Source of the DNA: Apricaphanius iberus
Taxonomy: Eukaryota; Chordata; Actinopteri; Cyprinodontiformes; Aphaniidae
NCBI GenBank assembly: GCA_028564705.1
Contig: JAPXFQ010001710.1
Coordinates: 186,001 to 250,000 of the forward strand
Length of the DNA: 64,000 nt
Direction: 5' to 3'
A program made the position numbers and the translations under genes. The notes below the pieces were generated by a model. The model was not told the DNA's origin, did no database searches, and was given only the letters and a program-made list of their open reading frames with translations. Numbering within the stretch: the stretch's first letter is position 1; each line of letters opens with the position of its first letter. Shown here piece after piece: positions 12,881 to 24,588 of the stretch.

Positions 12881-13254
12881 TATGTGATATGCAAATCATA
12901 TTCGTCTTTCTTGGATGAGAAAGTTAAAAGGCTAATACAGTAGTCAAGGCACAAGGAAACAAATTTATTAATCATTTCTAATTCAACCTCTGATACAAAT
13001 GGCTTTAATTTAGAGATGCTTGTAACATTTTAAAGGTCTCCTTCTCTGACAATACTGAAAAACGTAAAAAGAAAACAAAAAAAATACAATCAGTAAGCAA
13101 GCTGCATGTGAATAAAACTTCATTTGCTGCATCAGCTACAGAAAGAAAATAAACCACAAAATGGCTAAGTCTAAAAAAGCCTGTCCTTTGAACATCATAG
13201 CAACAATTTATATTCCTTGGCCTCACCTGACTGGCTTAGGACCAACCACAGGGA

Positions 13255-13795
13255 CGCTGCAACACTAGGCTTAAAACCTTCCTTTTTGATAAAGCTTATA
13301 GTTAGTGGCTTAGGTTATCCTGAGCTATTTTTGTAGAAATGCTGATATAGGCTTAGACTGTTGGAGGACAGACTGACCACTTTTCTTCTCTCTTCTACTT
13401 TTTTCTTCTACCACTCTCCAGATATATTTTTTCTGCTGTTATTGTGATTGCTAACCCATTGTTTTTTGATTGTCACATGATTGTTTTTTCTCAGTATTTT
13501 TCTCCTCATAGAAGCTCCACATGGTCTGGTACCCTGCTCAACTATAAAGTCCCCTGCTGGATGGGGAACATCGCTCCAGATGATGCTTAAAGTCACTTAG
13601 CATCATCCATGCTGTCTCTTCTCTGTCTTCTCCGACCCCCAGCAGTCGTGGCAGGGATTCCTTACATAGAAAACTTTTAACTGATTGGAACGTTTGTGTA
13701 ATTGTATTGAAATGACTTTTGTTGTAAAGTGCCTTGAGATGACATTTGTTGTGAATTGGCGGTATATGAATAAAAGTTAATTGAATTGAATTGTT
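13255..13795 (+). mobile_element. L2 LINE 3' fragment (copy C)
   Basis: Starts inside the last codons of ORF2 ('LGLKPSFLIKL'-like, equal to 5890-5930 of copy A) and runs through the 3' UTR to the family end at 13720-13795 (AAGTGCCTTGAGATGACATTTG, ATTGAATTGAATTG). A short segment of the UTR is missing relative to copy A. It is the second 5'-truncated L2 tail within 1 kb, in the same orientation. Confidence 0.85.
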
Positions 13796-14296
13796 TTGGT
13801 TAGAAGCACAGCAGAGTGAGGTGCAGGTAAGAGAAGTTAACAATTGGCAACTCTACAAAATGGCAGAACATGTTTGTGTTTGTGGAGAAAACACATCAAT
13901 GCTATTAAATAAAAAATACCCACGGAAGAGGAGCTGAAGATTAAATGGTTACAATTTGTTTTAGGAACACTGCTCAGTTAGTTATTTGTTCAGTCATTTT
14001 GTCCACAGTAACTTCATAAGTATGCACCTTACAGTACTGGCTTTGCCTCGAAGCTGTATTTAAAACCAGGATCTGTACCTAATGGTGGAACATCATCTCC
14101 CAGAATACAGTATGTGAAAAATAAATTATTCAGCCTATGTTTAATTTTTTAAGTTCTGTGTTAAAACGTGCTGTGACAATAAAATGCACTGCCCTGGCTA
14201 TTGGAGACACATCCACCCAAAGATATAGCTTATTTAAAGTCTTAAGCCCGCTAGCCTGCATTTTCGGGGGCATGTAACATTTAACTGTCAAAATCG
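13796..14296. other. No gene recognised
   Basis: AT-rich sequence between the L2 tail and the left repeat of the Ngaro element; nothing identifiable. Confidence 0.5.
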
Positions 14297-14483
14297 AAGT
14301 TAATATGTTAACTTAGGTTCGTGATCTGGACCACGCCTCATATTCAGTATTCTCTCACTAATCTACTCGGATCCGACTCACCTGGGATCTCACACCTGAA
14401 TTCCATTCCTAATTACTCCGTGATCTATTTAAACCCGAGCACCAAGCCATCAGCGTCGCTTAGACTGTGGTCTCGTAAACCCG
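14297..14483 (+). repeat. Ngaro split direct repeat A1
   Basis: Left terminal repeat, from AAGTTAATATGTTAAC to CTGTGGTCTCGTAAA. It is almost identical to A2 at 18916-19105 (differences include CTTAGG/CCTAGG and GGGATC/GGCATC). It contains 'GATCTATTTAAACCC', a possible TATA-type promoter, about 85 bp before the first gag ATG at 14514. Confidence 0.85.
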
Positions 14484-14513
14484 CCTTGGTTAGCGAAGAC
14501 AAGCTCTATTATC

Positions 14514-16476
14514 ATGGATGTGCTTACCCTTGATCCTTCCGAATCCGATGAGGAGCTCTTCTCCAGCGAGACTTCCATCATTGGACCATCACCTCCACCC
14601 GTGGTCCGTCAAGTCTCTCGCTGTGCCAGGCTTCCATCGGCTCATCGGGATTCCAACCAGTCCTCTCAGTCAGCCAAAGCTCTTCCATCTAGCTCCGCTC
14701 GGTCGGATCCCTCTCCAGCGACTTTCCCGCTTCATGGGCCGTACACTCGTCCGCCTAGATCGCCGCCCTTCTCCATCTCCTCCCCGCACATCTAACTCCC
14801 TTCGATCTCGTCTCGAGGCTTCACCTCCTTGTTTTTCTTCTCTGGCTTCGGGCCGCTCGGTCCAAGTTTCCTCCAATTCCCGCAGTGCGTCCTCGTCGGC
14901 TCCAAGCTCCTCTACTTCCCGATCACTTCAGGCTCCCTGTTCGCCACGAGCTCAGCACTTTCCTCCCGATCTCTCTGACAGTCCAGCTCGGAGGGCTTCT
15001 CCTCCCCGTTCCCGTCCGCCTTCCTTCCGGATGAGGAACTCACCCAGAGTTCGTCGTTCTTCCGCCTCCGTCTCCAACCATCCGGACATGTCTGGCTGGA
15101 CAGTAGCCCGCTTGCAATCTTCACTCAGGGAAAGAGGCATCCCCTTTAGCCGTTCTGCTAATAAATCTAGCCTCTTCAAGCTCCTTTTCCCCTCTACTTA
15201 GCCGTTAACCCAAACTTCCTCCTCTCATAATCCACTTCCTATTTCAGCCTCATTCCTCTCAGGGCATATCCCAGCCCTCAGCTGCCGGGCCATCACCTAC
15301 AGCTCCCCCTGCTGGCGGGGAAGCTTTTTCCGTCTAATTTCCCTCAAATTTTGCCTTATTCATAACTATTTTTTCCTCTTTCTTAGCCTATCAGGCCGCA
15401 TCTTCATTAAATCAATTAATTCCTCTCCTCCACATTCCCCCTTCTATGTTTCCTACATGTTCAATTCAGGCTTCCATCCATGCTCCAGGAACCTCTTCTA
15501 ACCCTTCCGTGTTACCAGCAGGCTCAACGTTTCAACAACCTATCGCCGCATTACCTCAAAGTTTTACTGGTCCGCTGTCTCAATCGCCATCTTCGTCTAT
15601 TTACACTTCAGCATCTAACCATTACACTCTTTCTACAGAGTACCCCCCCATTCGGCCACCCTCTTCCATCAATCGCCCTTCCCCAGTTTCACCCGCTCTC
15701 CGTCAACAAATTCTGAATGGTAATTACATCGATTTAGGTCTCCTTCTCCAACCCTCTCTAGGTCTCTCAGGTCATCCCGGGAGTTGCAGACCGGAATGGG
15801 GCTGATGCAGCTAGGTTCAGCTCTTAGCTCTAGTTCCAAAGATCTGACCCCCACAGAGTTTGCTTTTGCATTCTCTCTTTACAGGGACATCATTTGCTCA
15901 GTGTTTCCTGACCGGCGGAACGAGTTAGATGATTATTTGTCTATTGTCCTTGACATGGCCCTTAGATTTGGAGGAACGGGGTTTTATCAATATCACGTCC
16001 TTTTCTCATCCCAGGTAGCGGGCCGTCTCGCCTAATACAATCAAGGTACATACTGGGGTTGTCTAGACTCTGAGTAATATTGCCGCATCTGTGCAACCCG
16101 GGCATCCCTATCTTGCAGCCTCTGTGGCTCTTCCTCCCACCCTGCTACTGCATGCACTCTTGTCATTCCTCTCTGACCTTGGCTATCATCGGCACGCAGC
16201 TCATCAGTCCCCAACCGTTTGTCCTCAGCTGCCCCTCCCCCTCCAGTTTTTCCTAAGTCTCTGCCAAAACAGTCTAAACCAATTGCACCAGTCTCCGGGG
16301 GTATGGATAAGCGCGGCCGTTCAATCCTTTACCAGGGTGGTAGGATGGTGTGCAACAATTTCAATGACCTCGGTTGCTCAGCCTCTAGCTGTAGGCTCTT
16401 GCATACCTGCTCTTTCTGCGGAGGGGCACATGCTCGGAACACGTGCCCCCATAACCCCACTTCCAAAGCAGATTGA
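14514..16476 (+). pseudogene. Ngaro gag-like region, frameshifted
   Basis: This is the structural/nucleic-acid-binding region of the element. The first ATG (14514) opens 'MDVLTLDPSESDEEL'. A frame change before about 14780 leads into a Ser/Pro/Arg-rich stretch ending with 'GWTVARLQSSLRERGIPF' (about 15090-15150), which looks like a SAP-type helix-turn-helix DNA-binding motif. The conserved core follows at 15784-16035 ('LTPTEFAFAFSLYRD', 'DRRNELDDYLSIVLDMALRF', 'GGTGFYQYHVLFSSQ'). A Cys/His cluster then lies at 16340-16460 (CNNFNDLGCSASSC, then CSFCGGAHARNTCP), probably zinc-binding. Stops at 15201 and 16035 and frame changes break it. The assignment rests on motif memory and position upstream of RT. 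Confidence 0.7.
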
Positions 16477-16506
16477 CTAATACAGCACCTCGCCACTCCC
16501 ATCAAG

Positions 16507-18165
16507 GTGAGTGCTCTAATCTCTGCTTTGGCCAGCCACCCCGAAAGGGAATTTGTCGATTTCTTGGTTAAGGATTTCACACACGGGTTCCACCCAGGCA
16601 TAGAAGTTTTTCCTGACTTCTCAACTTACTGTTCTAACCTTTTATCTGCCCTTTCTGATCCTGATACAGTCGATTCTTTACTCCTTAAAGAGGTTAAGGA
16701 GGGTTTCATGATTGGTCCTTTCGCTCGCCCCCCTTTTGCAGTTTTTCGAATCAGCCCCCTTGGGGTAGCAACCCGCAAATACTCGGGAAAGACAAGACTG
16801 ATTATCGACCTGTCGGCACCTCACAATTCCTCTGTTCCCAGTATCAATAGCCTCATACCATTTCCTGATTTCTCAATGCAGTAGGTCACTATAGATAATG
16901 CTATTAGACTCATCCGTTTAGCAGGTCGTAATGCATGGCTTTCTAAAGCAGACATTACTAGTGCCTTCAAGGTCCTTCCCCTTCATCCAGACGTTTGGCC
17001 TTTGTTTGGGGTCTTTTGGAAAGGAGCTTATTACTTTGCAGTCAGACTCACCTTTGGTTGCAGAAGTAGCCCCCGGATCTTCGACTCCCTTTCCGAGGCT
17101 TTGTGTTGGATTCTGCTTAACACTTACCGCCTCCCTTACGTCCTTCATCTCCTCGATGATTGTCTTGTCATCACCCCCGCCTCATCTCCTCCTTTTCTCG
17201 GGCTCCGTAACCTAACCGAAGCATTCTCCAACATCGGAGTTCCCCTGTCGGAAGAGAAGACTATAGGTCCTCGTACTTCTCTAGAATTCCTGGGTAATAC
17301 TCTCAATTCTTCCACTTTTCAAGCATTTCTGCCACTCGAGAAGGTTCACCGAATCTCTTTGATTCTTTCTAACTTCATCTTAGCTTCATCTGTTGCTCCA
17401 AACAACAGATTCTGTCTCTTTTAGGTCATCTCAACTATGCAATGCAAATTATTCCGCAGGGGAGATCTTTCATTTCCCACCTTCTTTCAACCACCGCCAA
17501 CATCCCTTCGCTTCATGGCCGTCTTGCCATCGAAGAACCTTGTCGGATGGAAATGCGCCTTTGGCTAGAATTCAATTCATCTTGGAACAGCATTTCATTC
17601 TTCTACAATGACGTTATGAATTTCTCACCCAGATGACATCCGGCTATTTACCGATTCAGCAACCTCTGCAGGCTTTGGTGGTTTCTACAATGGAAGGCAG
17701 TTTGCTTCAACATGGCCCCCGAGTTTGAATGTTTGCAGCTCCAGTCGGCCTCTCTCTCATCCGCTCATTAACAAATCGATCCCATCATGATTGCAGCCCT
17801 TTTTTGGGGGCATGAATGGTCTCAACACTGTATTCTTATCTGTTCAGACAACTCTGCCGTTGTCAACATCATAAACAAAGGCCGTTCACTTTCATCCCGC
17901 ATCACACAGTTCATTCGTTGACTCACTCTGACGTCAGCCAAACTTCAATTCATTCTCCGTGCTGTTCATGTATCTAGCCATCGGAATTCCATCGCTGATT
18001 CACTCTCTCGCCTCTCTTTCCATAAATTCAGGTCCTTGGCTCCAGACGCAGGTCCTCATCCAACTCCGATCCCACCCTTTTCAGCAACCATCTACAACTA
18101 ACTACACAGCTTCAAGACCTCTCCATCATTTCTCAGAACACTATCCTCAACAGTATTTCTCCTAG
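16507..18165 (+). pseudogene. Ngaro reverse transcriptase-RNase H
   Basis: RT fingers are at 16507-16884 ('GPFARPPFAVFRISPLGV', 'SGKTRLIIDLSAPHN'). The same frame continues after a single in-frame TAG (16882-16884) into 'NAWLSKADITSAFKVLPLHP', 'RLTFGCRSSPRIFD' and the catalytic box 'HLLDDCLVI' (about 17147-17173), where YxDD is more usual. RNase H starts at 17632 ('DDIRLFTDSATSAGFGGFY', with the catalytic Asp) and continues with 'CSDNSAVVNIINKGRSLSS' near 17842-17900. Frame changes at about 17400-17630, 17730-17800 and 17930 disable it. RT-RH order and the LDD box fit the DIRS/Ngaro group. Confidence 0.8.
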
Positions 18166-18720
18166 AAGTCTCTCATCTTATCCTTCAGGATGGAACAGTT
18201 TTTAAAATTTTCTATGTAACGTATAACCTTCCATTCCCTTCACTCATCCCGTCTTCTATTCACCACTTCATTACCTATTCACATACAATCCCACAAATCT
18301 GCGTTTCCACTATTCAATCATACCTTTCTGGCATTAATTTCTTCATTAAACTGGCTACCGGCAACTCCCGTCCAGCTCTCTCCCATAGCCACATATCCAT
18401 GCTGTTCAAAGGTCTTAAGAATCAACAAACACCTTAACTTAATTACCGATTCCCTATAACCTCTGACCTCCTTACCCGCTGCATCCACACAATCTGTTAC
18501 GGTTACTCTTCTCCTCTAATCAATCCTGTTTAGATCTGGCATCAACCCTGATAATTATTCAATCCACTCTATCCACATAGGTGGGGCCACTTCAGCTTCT
18601 CAATTAGGCATTTCCGACAAGACTATTCAAATCCTAGGTCGTTTGTCATCTTCAGCATACCGTTCTTACATTCATAATAATCTCTACGATCTGCACTATG
18701 TTCATTCCTTGCTTTGTTAA
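18166..18720 (+). pseudogene. Ngaro tyrosine recombinase remnant
   Basis: The recombinase integrates the circular DNA copy. The C-terminal catalytic block is readable at about 18567-18720: 'HSIHIGGATSASQLGISDKT' then 'IQILGRLSSSAYRSYIHNNL'. This matches the HxxR...G(R/H)xSxxxxxxY region of the family. The usual second Arg after 'HS(F/I)' is His here (HSIH), and the nucleophile Tyr is probably that of 'YRSYI'. N-terminal parts (about 18180-18560) are scattered over three frames with several stops. The identification is by motif only. Confidence 0.7.
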
Positions 18721-18734
18721 ATAATGACCAACTT

Positions 18735-18912
18735 TGGGGGTCCTGAGCAGGCTCGAGAAGAAGACGGACTTCCGAAGTCTGCACCCCCACACAAAGTCTT
18801 CAAGCCTCCATCAGTGCATCCTTCCAGACACACCATCTATCGAACCTTTTGTCAATAAATGTTAGAATCTAAACAAATCTAATCTCCGTAAGTGTGGTCC
18901 ATGCTAATGAAA
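18735..18912 (+). repeat. Ngaro split direct repeat B1
   Basis: Starts 'TGGGGGTCCTGAGCAGG' just after the recombinase frame and ends '...GGTCCATGCTAATGAA', directly next to A2. It is near-identical to B2 at 19704-19883. It contains AATAAA (18855-18860) followed by sequence to the junction. Confidence 0.85.
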
Positions 18913-18915
18913 TGT

Positions 18916-19105
18916 AAGTTAATATGTTAACCTAGGTTTGGGAGCTGGACCACGCCTCATATCCAGTATTCTCTCACTAATCTACTCGGATCCGACTCAC
19001 CTGGCATCTCACACCTGAATTCCATTCCTAATAACTCCATGATCTATTTAAACCCGAGCACCTAGCCATCAGCGTCGCTCAGACTGTGGTCTCGTAAAAC
19101 CCACC
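18916..19105 (+). repeat. Ngaro split direct repeat A2
   Basis: Internal copy of A1, immediately after B1; the same promoter-like 'TATTTAAACCC' is present. The B1-A2 junction represents the joined form expected in a circular intermediate. Confidence 0.85.
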
Positions 19106-19690
19106 CTCCCTCCCCCTGATCCTTTATCTTGTCTCAGTATTACATCACCATTTTACTATTCCCTCATCCCTTCATCCCCTCATACCTTCATTCCCCTCAT
19201 CCCTCTGATCCCTTTATCCCCTCCCTCATTCCTGCATCCTTTCATCCCTTCATCTCCTCCGTCATTCCCTCTCTCAACCCCTCCCTCATCCCTTTCATCC
19301 CCTCCCTCATCCCCCTTCATTCCGATCATCCCTCCATCCCCTCATCCCTTCATCCCCTCCCTCATCCCTTTCATCCCCTCCCTCATCCCTTTCATCCCTT
19401 CATCCATTTCATCCCTTCATCCCCTCTGTCATCCCTTCATCCCCTCATCCCCTCCCTCATCCCTTCATCCTTTCATCCCCTCATCCCTTCATCCTTTCAT
19501 CCCTTCATCTCCTCCATCATTGCCTCTCTCAACCCCTCCCTCATCCCTTTCATCCCCTCCGTCATCCCCCCTTCATTCCCATCATCCCTCCATCCCCTCA
19601 TCCTTTCATCCCCTCCCTCATCCCTTCATCCCCTCATCCCTTCATCTCCTTATCTGCTCTTTCAAACTCCAGTACTAATATCTGTTTCTT
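19106..19690 (+). repeat. TCATCCC/TTCATCCC minisatellite inside Ngaro
   Basis: About 585 bp of imperfect CCCTCATCCCTTCATCCC-type repeats lie between A2 and B2. It produces a 228-codon Pro/His/Ser-rich open frame (19129-19815) that I regard as spurious, because it follows the repeat and has no domain. Expansion here separates A2 from B2, which would normally be close. Confidence 0.85.
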
Positions 19691-19703
19691 TCAGGTTCTT
19701 CGT

Positions 19704-19883
19704 CTGGGGGGGTCCTGAGCAGGGTCGAGAAGAAGACGGACTTCCGAAGACTGCACCCCCACACAGAGTCTTCGAGCCTCCATCAGTGCATCCTTCCAGA
19801 CACACAATCTATTGAACCTTTTGTCAATAAATGTTTGAATCTAAACAAATCTAATCTCTGTAAGCGTGGTCCATGCTAATGAA
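19704..19883 (+). repeat. Ngaro split direct repeat B2 (right end)
   Basis: Right terminal copy of B1, ending '...GGTCCATGCTAATGAA'; the match with B1 stops at 19883, defining the right end of the element. Confidence 0.85.
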
Positions 19884-22671
19884 TTTAAATTATTTATTAT
19901 TACTGACACCAACAGTTGATCTAAAGTCAATAAGAGTGAGTAGTTACTATTTATGATTTGTTACAACGAAAACAAGCTGCTAATGTGTTTTTTTTCAGGC
20001 GGAATTCCTATTCAAATGTCATTGTTTCTGATTTCAACCTCAATTACTTATGCCCACTATGATTTTATTGAGAATTTTCACATTCATAGTATCTCCATAG
20101 ACTTCCCTATTATATGAGAGCAATTTGAACATTTTAGACCTTTTACAAGTTGTAAAAAGCCTTCCAGAGTGTAGGTATGCCAAATTCAGAAAAAAACACC
20201 CTCTGGCTTAAGAGGTTAACGATCCTCAAACCTAACCATAGTTTCAAACCACAAATTGGAATATCAGCAGCTGAATCTCGCGGCAAGAAAATCTCCTGGC
20301 CTACGAAGCTCTGTAGGCCAGGAAATTTAGTTCAGATTTAGATCAGAGGAGACACCAACTGAATTTAGAAACAATACTAAGTGGAGGAAAATAAACTAAC
20401 AAGGGTTACCTCAATAGAGGAAAGAGCTCAGAGCCGAACCCCTGTCCAACTGGTGGGCATGGGGCGTACAAAAGCTTGCCAGTTGTAGCTCTGGAGCCTG
20501 AGTCATCCTGATTGAGGCTCTGCGTTAGGCCAGTAACTGATTCCGTTGTGATGGGTCTGGTCTTGTTTGGGAATAGAGCCGAAACTGGGTGGTGAACTCC
20601 ATAAGTAAAGTTCCAGGGAGAACATCATTTAGGGATGTAGAGATTTTCATAGCATGGAGCAAGGTGGAAACCTTCTGTGAAGTCACTGGTTTGAAACTTG
20701 ATCATCTTGGACCTAACGATGATTACTGGACCAAACACAGACCTCCAGCATTGAGGACTGATAAACACACAGCGCACTCCTAGTTTCCACAGGAAGAGGA
20801 GCCTTTAAATTTGCTTTCAGACATATCAAAACTCCTAAATCTTTTAATTAAACTATCAAATGCTTGCAGGGGAATTTGGTGGGTTTTATATCGAACGGTG
20901 TTAGGTGGATTGTCACCATATATACATGATTTAGTGAGAGGACGAAGCCCTTCAACATCACTTTTCTCCTGACTTGTCTTCTTGCAGAGAATATACTGTG
21001 AATTTACATTACTCTAGAAGATGGATTGTAATAATTAAAGGGTGCATCGAGCTTGGCTTTTTATTGGATGTCAATATTTTAATTTGTGTAATACATTTCA
21101 GTGATAGTCCAAGGCCCAACATTGAAGTATTAACTTGTGGTTAGTGGTAAAATTCTAATCTGTTTGGAAAGGATGGTCTGGCTTATTGATTTTCCCAAAA
21201 CAAGAGAAATGTAACTTCAGGAAATTTAACAGCTGCGGGCTCATCTAAGTTGAGCCCAGTCAATGATAATCAATAAGGCCATGTCTGTTTCCAGCTGGAC
21301 GGTCTGTATATCCCTGTACCTTTCCAATACACAACATTTCAGTTCCAAGAAAGCTGAGCAATCCTGAGTATCAAATGTATTACATTAAAAATCTTTAAAT
21401 AAAATGCAGGAATGACCAACCTAATCCAAGGTGCAAGTAGCCCCCAGCATCAATTTACGATACTTCTGTAAGCGATGAAACAGAGACGTCTACCAATAAG
21501 GGAAGACATGTTATATAGTAGGCCTATATCATGTAGACGCTGTAGCAGTTGTTTATAATACTATACATTATTTAAATGTACAATAGTCTTCAGTGACAGA
21601 ATATTACATCCTAAATGTAGCTCTTCAAGTGATTCAACAGGTCCTTCCTCCCTTCAGGTTTTTCTTCTTTACCACTTTCACTATTCAATGTGAAATTTCT
21701 TTACTATGTTTATTACTATTGTACTATTTTTACTACTTTGTGGTTTGCAAAATGTTGTTGTATTTATTTATGTTTGGGCTGCTGCTTTTATGTCCAAAAT
21801 TTCCCATCGTGGTACAACCGAAGGATTATTCTATTCTGAATGTTTTTTTCTTCTAATGTGTAATTAAATGATTTTATTTAAAGTCTGTTTTTGTACTCAC
21901 TCTTCTTCTGTTCTTTTACGAAGTGGTCCATAGTCAGCTCGATAAATGTTCATATGTTACAGGGCGAATATATTTAAGCAGTTGACCTAAAAGCATGGAT
22001 GGACTGTAATGCATGCCGGTGGATCAATGAGCAGATTACTCCTCTTCCTAACCTAAAAATAAGAATTGAGAGAGAGTGTATTAATTGTAATAAGCTCTCT
22101 TCTATTTATTACAAATTAATTGACAAACTCATTTCTGGGATAAGTGTCACAAAAGTATCAGCCATAAGTGTATTTATTAGAGGGACATACTGTACTATAA
22201 AGCTGCATATTTTTTTGTAAAATGCTATCTAGTTCAATAACAAGGCTAAAAAGAGGTTGTACAAATGTAATTATGTAAATATAATTCAGAAAACAATATG
22301 GAAGCTCAAATTGAGAGAATATTGTTCCAGTGACAGCAATTCACATATATAGCACATATATAATCTCAATAGCACAACTATTCTCTAGAAAACAATACCT
22401 TACATAAAGTACATATTTATTTAGTGACCAATGTGTTTGAATTGGAAAAATTGCAACAGTTAATTTTTATCACATGACAATTACTATAACAAACTATCTG
22501 TCTTTCTAGGCGCAAAATCTTATATTTCGGTAATTGCTTACTACATAGTGAAAATACAAGAGCTTAGCCTAACTTGCCAGCTAATGGTCCTCCATTTATT
22601 TTAAACTCAGGAATATCTTATTTCAGATATGAAGAGAAGTCTGTATGGATGACCAGTCTAAATAAAGTTAC
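19884..22671. other. No gene recognised
   Basis: AT-rich, intron-like sequence. Small frames at 20589-20783, 21593-21856 and 21999-22220 have no domains I recognise. No repeat ends were found. Confidence 0.4.
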
Positions 22672-22936
22672 CTTTGGAATTTCCTTGCAACATACATTTT
22701 CCTCCTCAGTCAGCATGAGTTGGCAATTTCCACAACTGAACCTATGATTGTAAGCAGCAAAAATTCTCGCTTTATTAAAAGTAATACGAAAAAAAAAAAA
22801 AAAAAAGGCAATAGGTTTTTATTTACCAATTAGACACGTCCTGCAAGAGTCTTCAGGGTGTTTGTGTTACTTCGTAGACTTCAAATTCATTGTCGGACTC
22901 TGGGTTGAGATGGTAAGGTTCAACTGTATCCTCCAT
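22672..22936 (-). pseudogene. P2RX7-type cysteine-rich domain fragment (two exon-like blocks)
   Basis: The minus strand has an ATG at 22936 opening 'MEDTVEPYHLNPESDNEFE' and, 95 bp further on, 'FSCGNCQLMLTEEENVCCKE' (22742-22672). The second resembles the CGNC...M.T..E..CC.E signature of the cytoplasmic zinc-binding domain of P2X7 receptors. That domain also occurs in many fish as stand-alone, often transposon-associated proteins. Exon-like limits are a donor ATTG/GTAAAT (exon 1 end 22827), an acceptor ...ATCATAG/GTTCAG (22742) and a donor AAAG/GTAACT (22672). The first block has a stop (TGA) near its end and the splice phases do not fit, so it is probably a broken copy. I did not find later exons. 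Confidence 0.45.
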
Positions 22937-22990
22937 TGTTTTTCTTGGGGCGTGCCATTTACCCACGCTAGTTCGCGGCAGCCATAGCAC

Positions 22991-24584
22991 CACTCCAGGC
23001 TACGTCATGAACTGGACAGCACTCAGGAGGAGGTGAGAGGAGGGGAGCAGCGGAAGGGGTACAGCAGGTGGGATTATAAAGCAATGAGGTATTTTACTTC
23101 CTGGTCCAACTATAACTCCAGCATACAAGTTAAATGCCAGGACAAATTAATACTGTATAACACCAATGCTAACATTTTATCATATAAATCTCTATCCCAG
23201 AAGTGGATAAACCTGCTAATAGGTGTGGTCCACTGTAAAGTTACCAGAGGTATACAACTGTTTGTATTGACAGATTGCTAGGTTGCTCGAATCAAAAGAG
23301 GAAATTTGAGCACAATAATGTAATCATTTTTCCCATTCTTCCTTCAGCTTAAATCTGCTTAACGATAAAAAATATATAGCGTTTACTTGAAAGGATAATT
23401 CAATGACAGCTACAGACAGTTGAGCAGCTGTAATTTTTATTTCAGCAAGGATCTCAGAGCAAAGTGACTTATTTAAAGTAAGTTGTGAAACAATAATAGA
23501 ACCAGAGGCAGACCTTCTGCAGTTATCATGCTACAGTGAACTAAAAAGATTAAAATGCTTCTGCTTTGGGTTTTTTAATTGCTCATGTCCTATTTAGACA
23601 TTGTGCCCACTCACTGTGCTCACTGCTTGACTGCAAGTGTCGGGTTGGAGGTTGGGGTTGTCATTAAACGTGTAGCTAAATAAGAATTATATTCTAGAGT
23701 TAGATATTACACACGCATCTCTCTAAAATTCATACATTATACACTTTATGCACAATTATACACACTATGAAAATCAGTGGTTTGAGATAAACATGTTAAT
23801 GTATTGGGGTCTGTGGCTCTTTTCCAGATAAATGGCTGATTTATTTTTATCTTTCAATGATGCCACCCATGGAAGCAGCGTGTTTGAGAAGTTGTCTCAA
23901 AATACATCCACAGGTAGAATCTGATTAACTCAGATATTGTGACTTAACCTATAAGAAGCTTACAAAGCAATGGCATCATCATTTAGTTTTTCTCAGATTG
24001 TTTTAAAAATCACAATTACTTAGTTTGTTGTGAGTTATTTCAGAAAATGTGACTCATATTCATTTTAGATTCTGTACACATAAAGTGAAATATTTGCCAC
24101 TTGTAATTTGGATGATTATGGTTTACAGATGAGTTTCTTAATTTCAGGTTTGTATTATATTATTATCATAAGAAACCTCAAAGCCGTCAGGACCAACTTT
24201 CAGAAAACGGAGAAAAGAGGAGGAAGAAAAAAAGTGCCTGTGTAGAGATACGTCACACTTCCTAACACTAAGGTAAGTGATGTTTACTTTAGCACTAACT
24301 TGAGGTAAATTACGCTGTAATGATGTAGATGACTTTTAGATCAACTGCTGCCTCTTTTCCAAAGCATAACAACTGTTTGATAAATAATGTTATGTTAAAC
24401 ATATCAAGTAGTCCGTCTGCTTCAGGTACATTTGTCCACGAAGACTACAGAAAGGACAGTAAAACATCACTTACTCCACTGGTGTTTTTTAACAAATGCA
24501 CTTACAAAATACGTGCAGAGGTGACCTCTGAAAGTTCCAGCAGAAGGTTCTTCTTGTGCAGAAAAAAACTTTTTTAAATTAGAC
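22991..24584. other. No gene recognised
   Basis: Intron- or intergenic-like. An A-run lies just left of this stretch (22790-22806). The frames at 23033-23281 and 24329-24577 (plus strand) have no recognisable family. Confidence 0.4.
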
Positions 24585-24588
24585 TTAA

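Larger units (their letters stand above)
14297..19883 (+). mobile_element. Ngaro-type tyrosine-recombinase retrotransposon (DIRS group)
   Basis: These elements use reverse transcriptase plus a tyrosine recombinase and are expected to leave no target duplication. The architecture is visible here: repeat A1 (14297-14483), coding region, then B1 (18735-18912), A2 (18916-19105) and B2 (19704-19883), that is, split direct repeats A1...B1-A2...B2. DIRS proper has inverted repeats, so this points to Ngaro/PAT. Coding remnants in order are gag-like with SAP-like and Cys/His regions, RT with an LDD box, RNase H, and a recombinase C-terminal block. All are interrupted by stops and frameshifts, so the copy is inactive. 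No duplication is seen at the ends. GC content and Pro/Ser-rich coding differ from the AT-rich flanks. Confidence 0.85.

Noticed and set aside
19129..19815. 228-codon Pro/His/Ser-rich open frame
   Set aside because: It follows the TCATCCC minisatellite and runs into Ngaro repeat B2; no domain and no separate coding signal.
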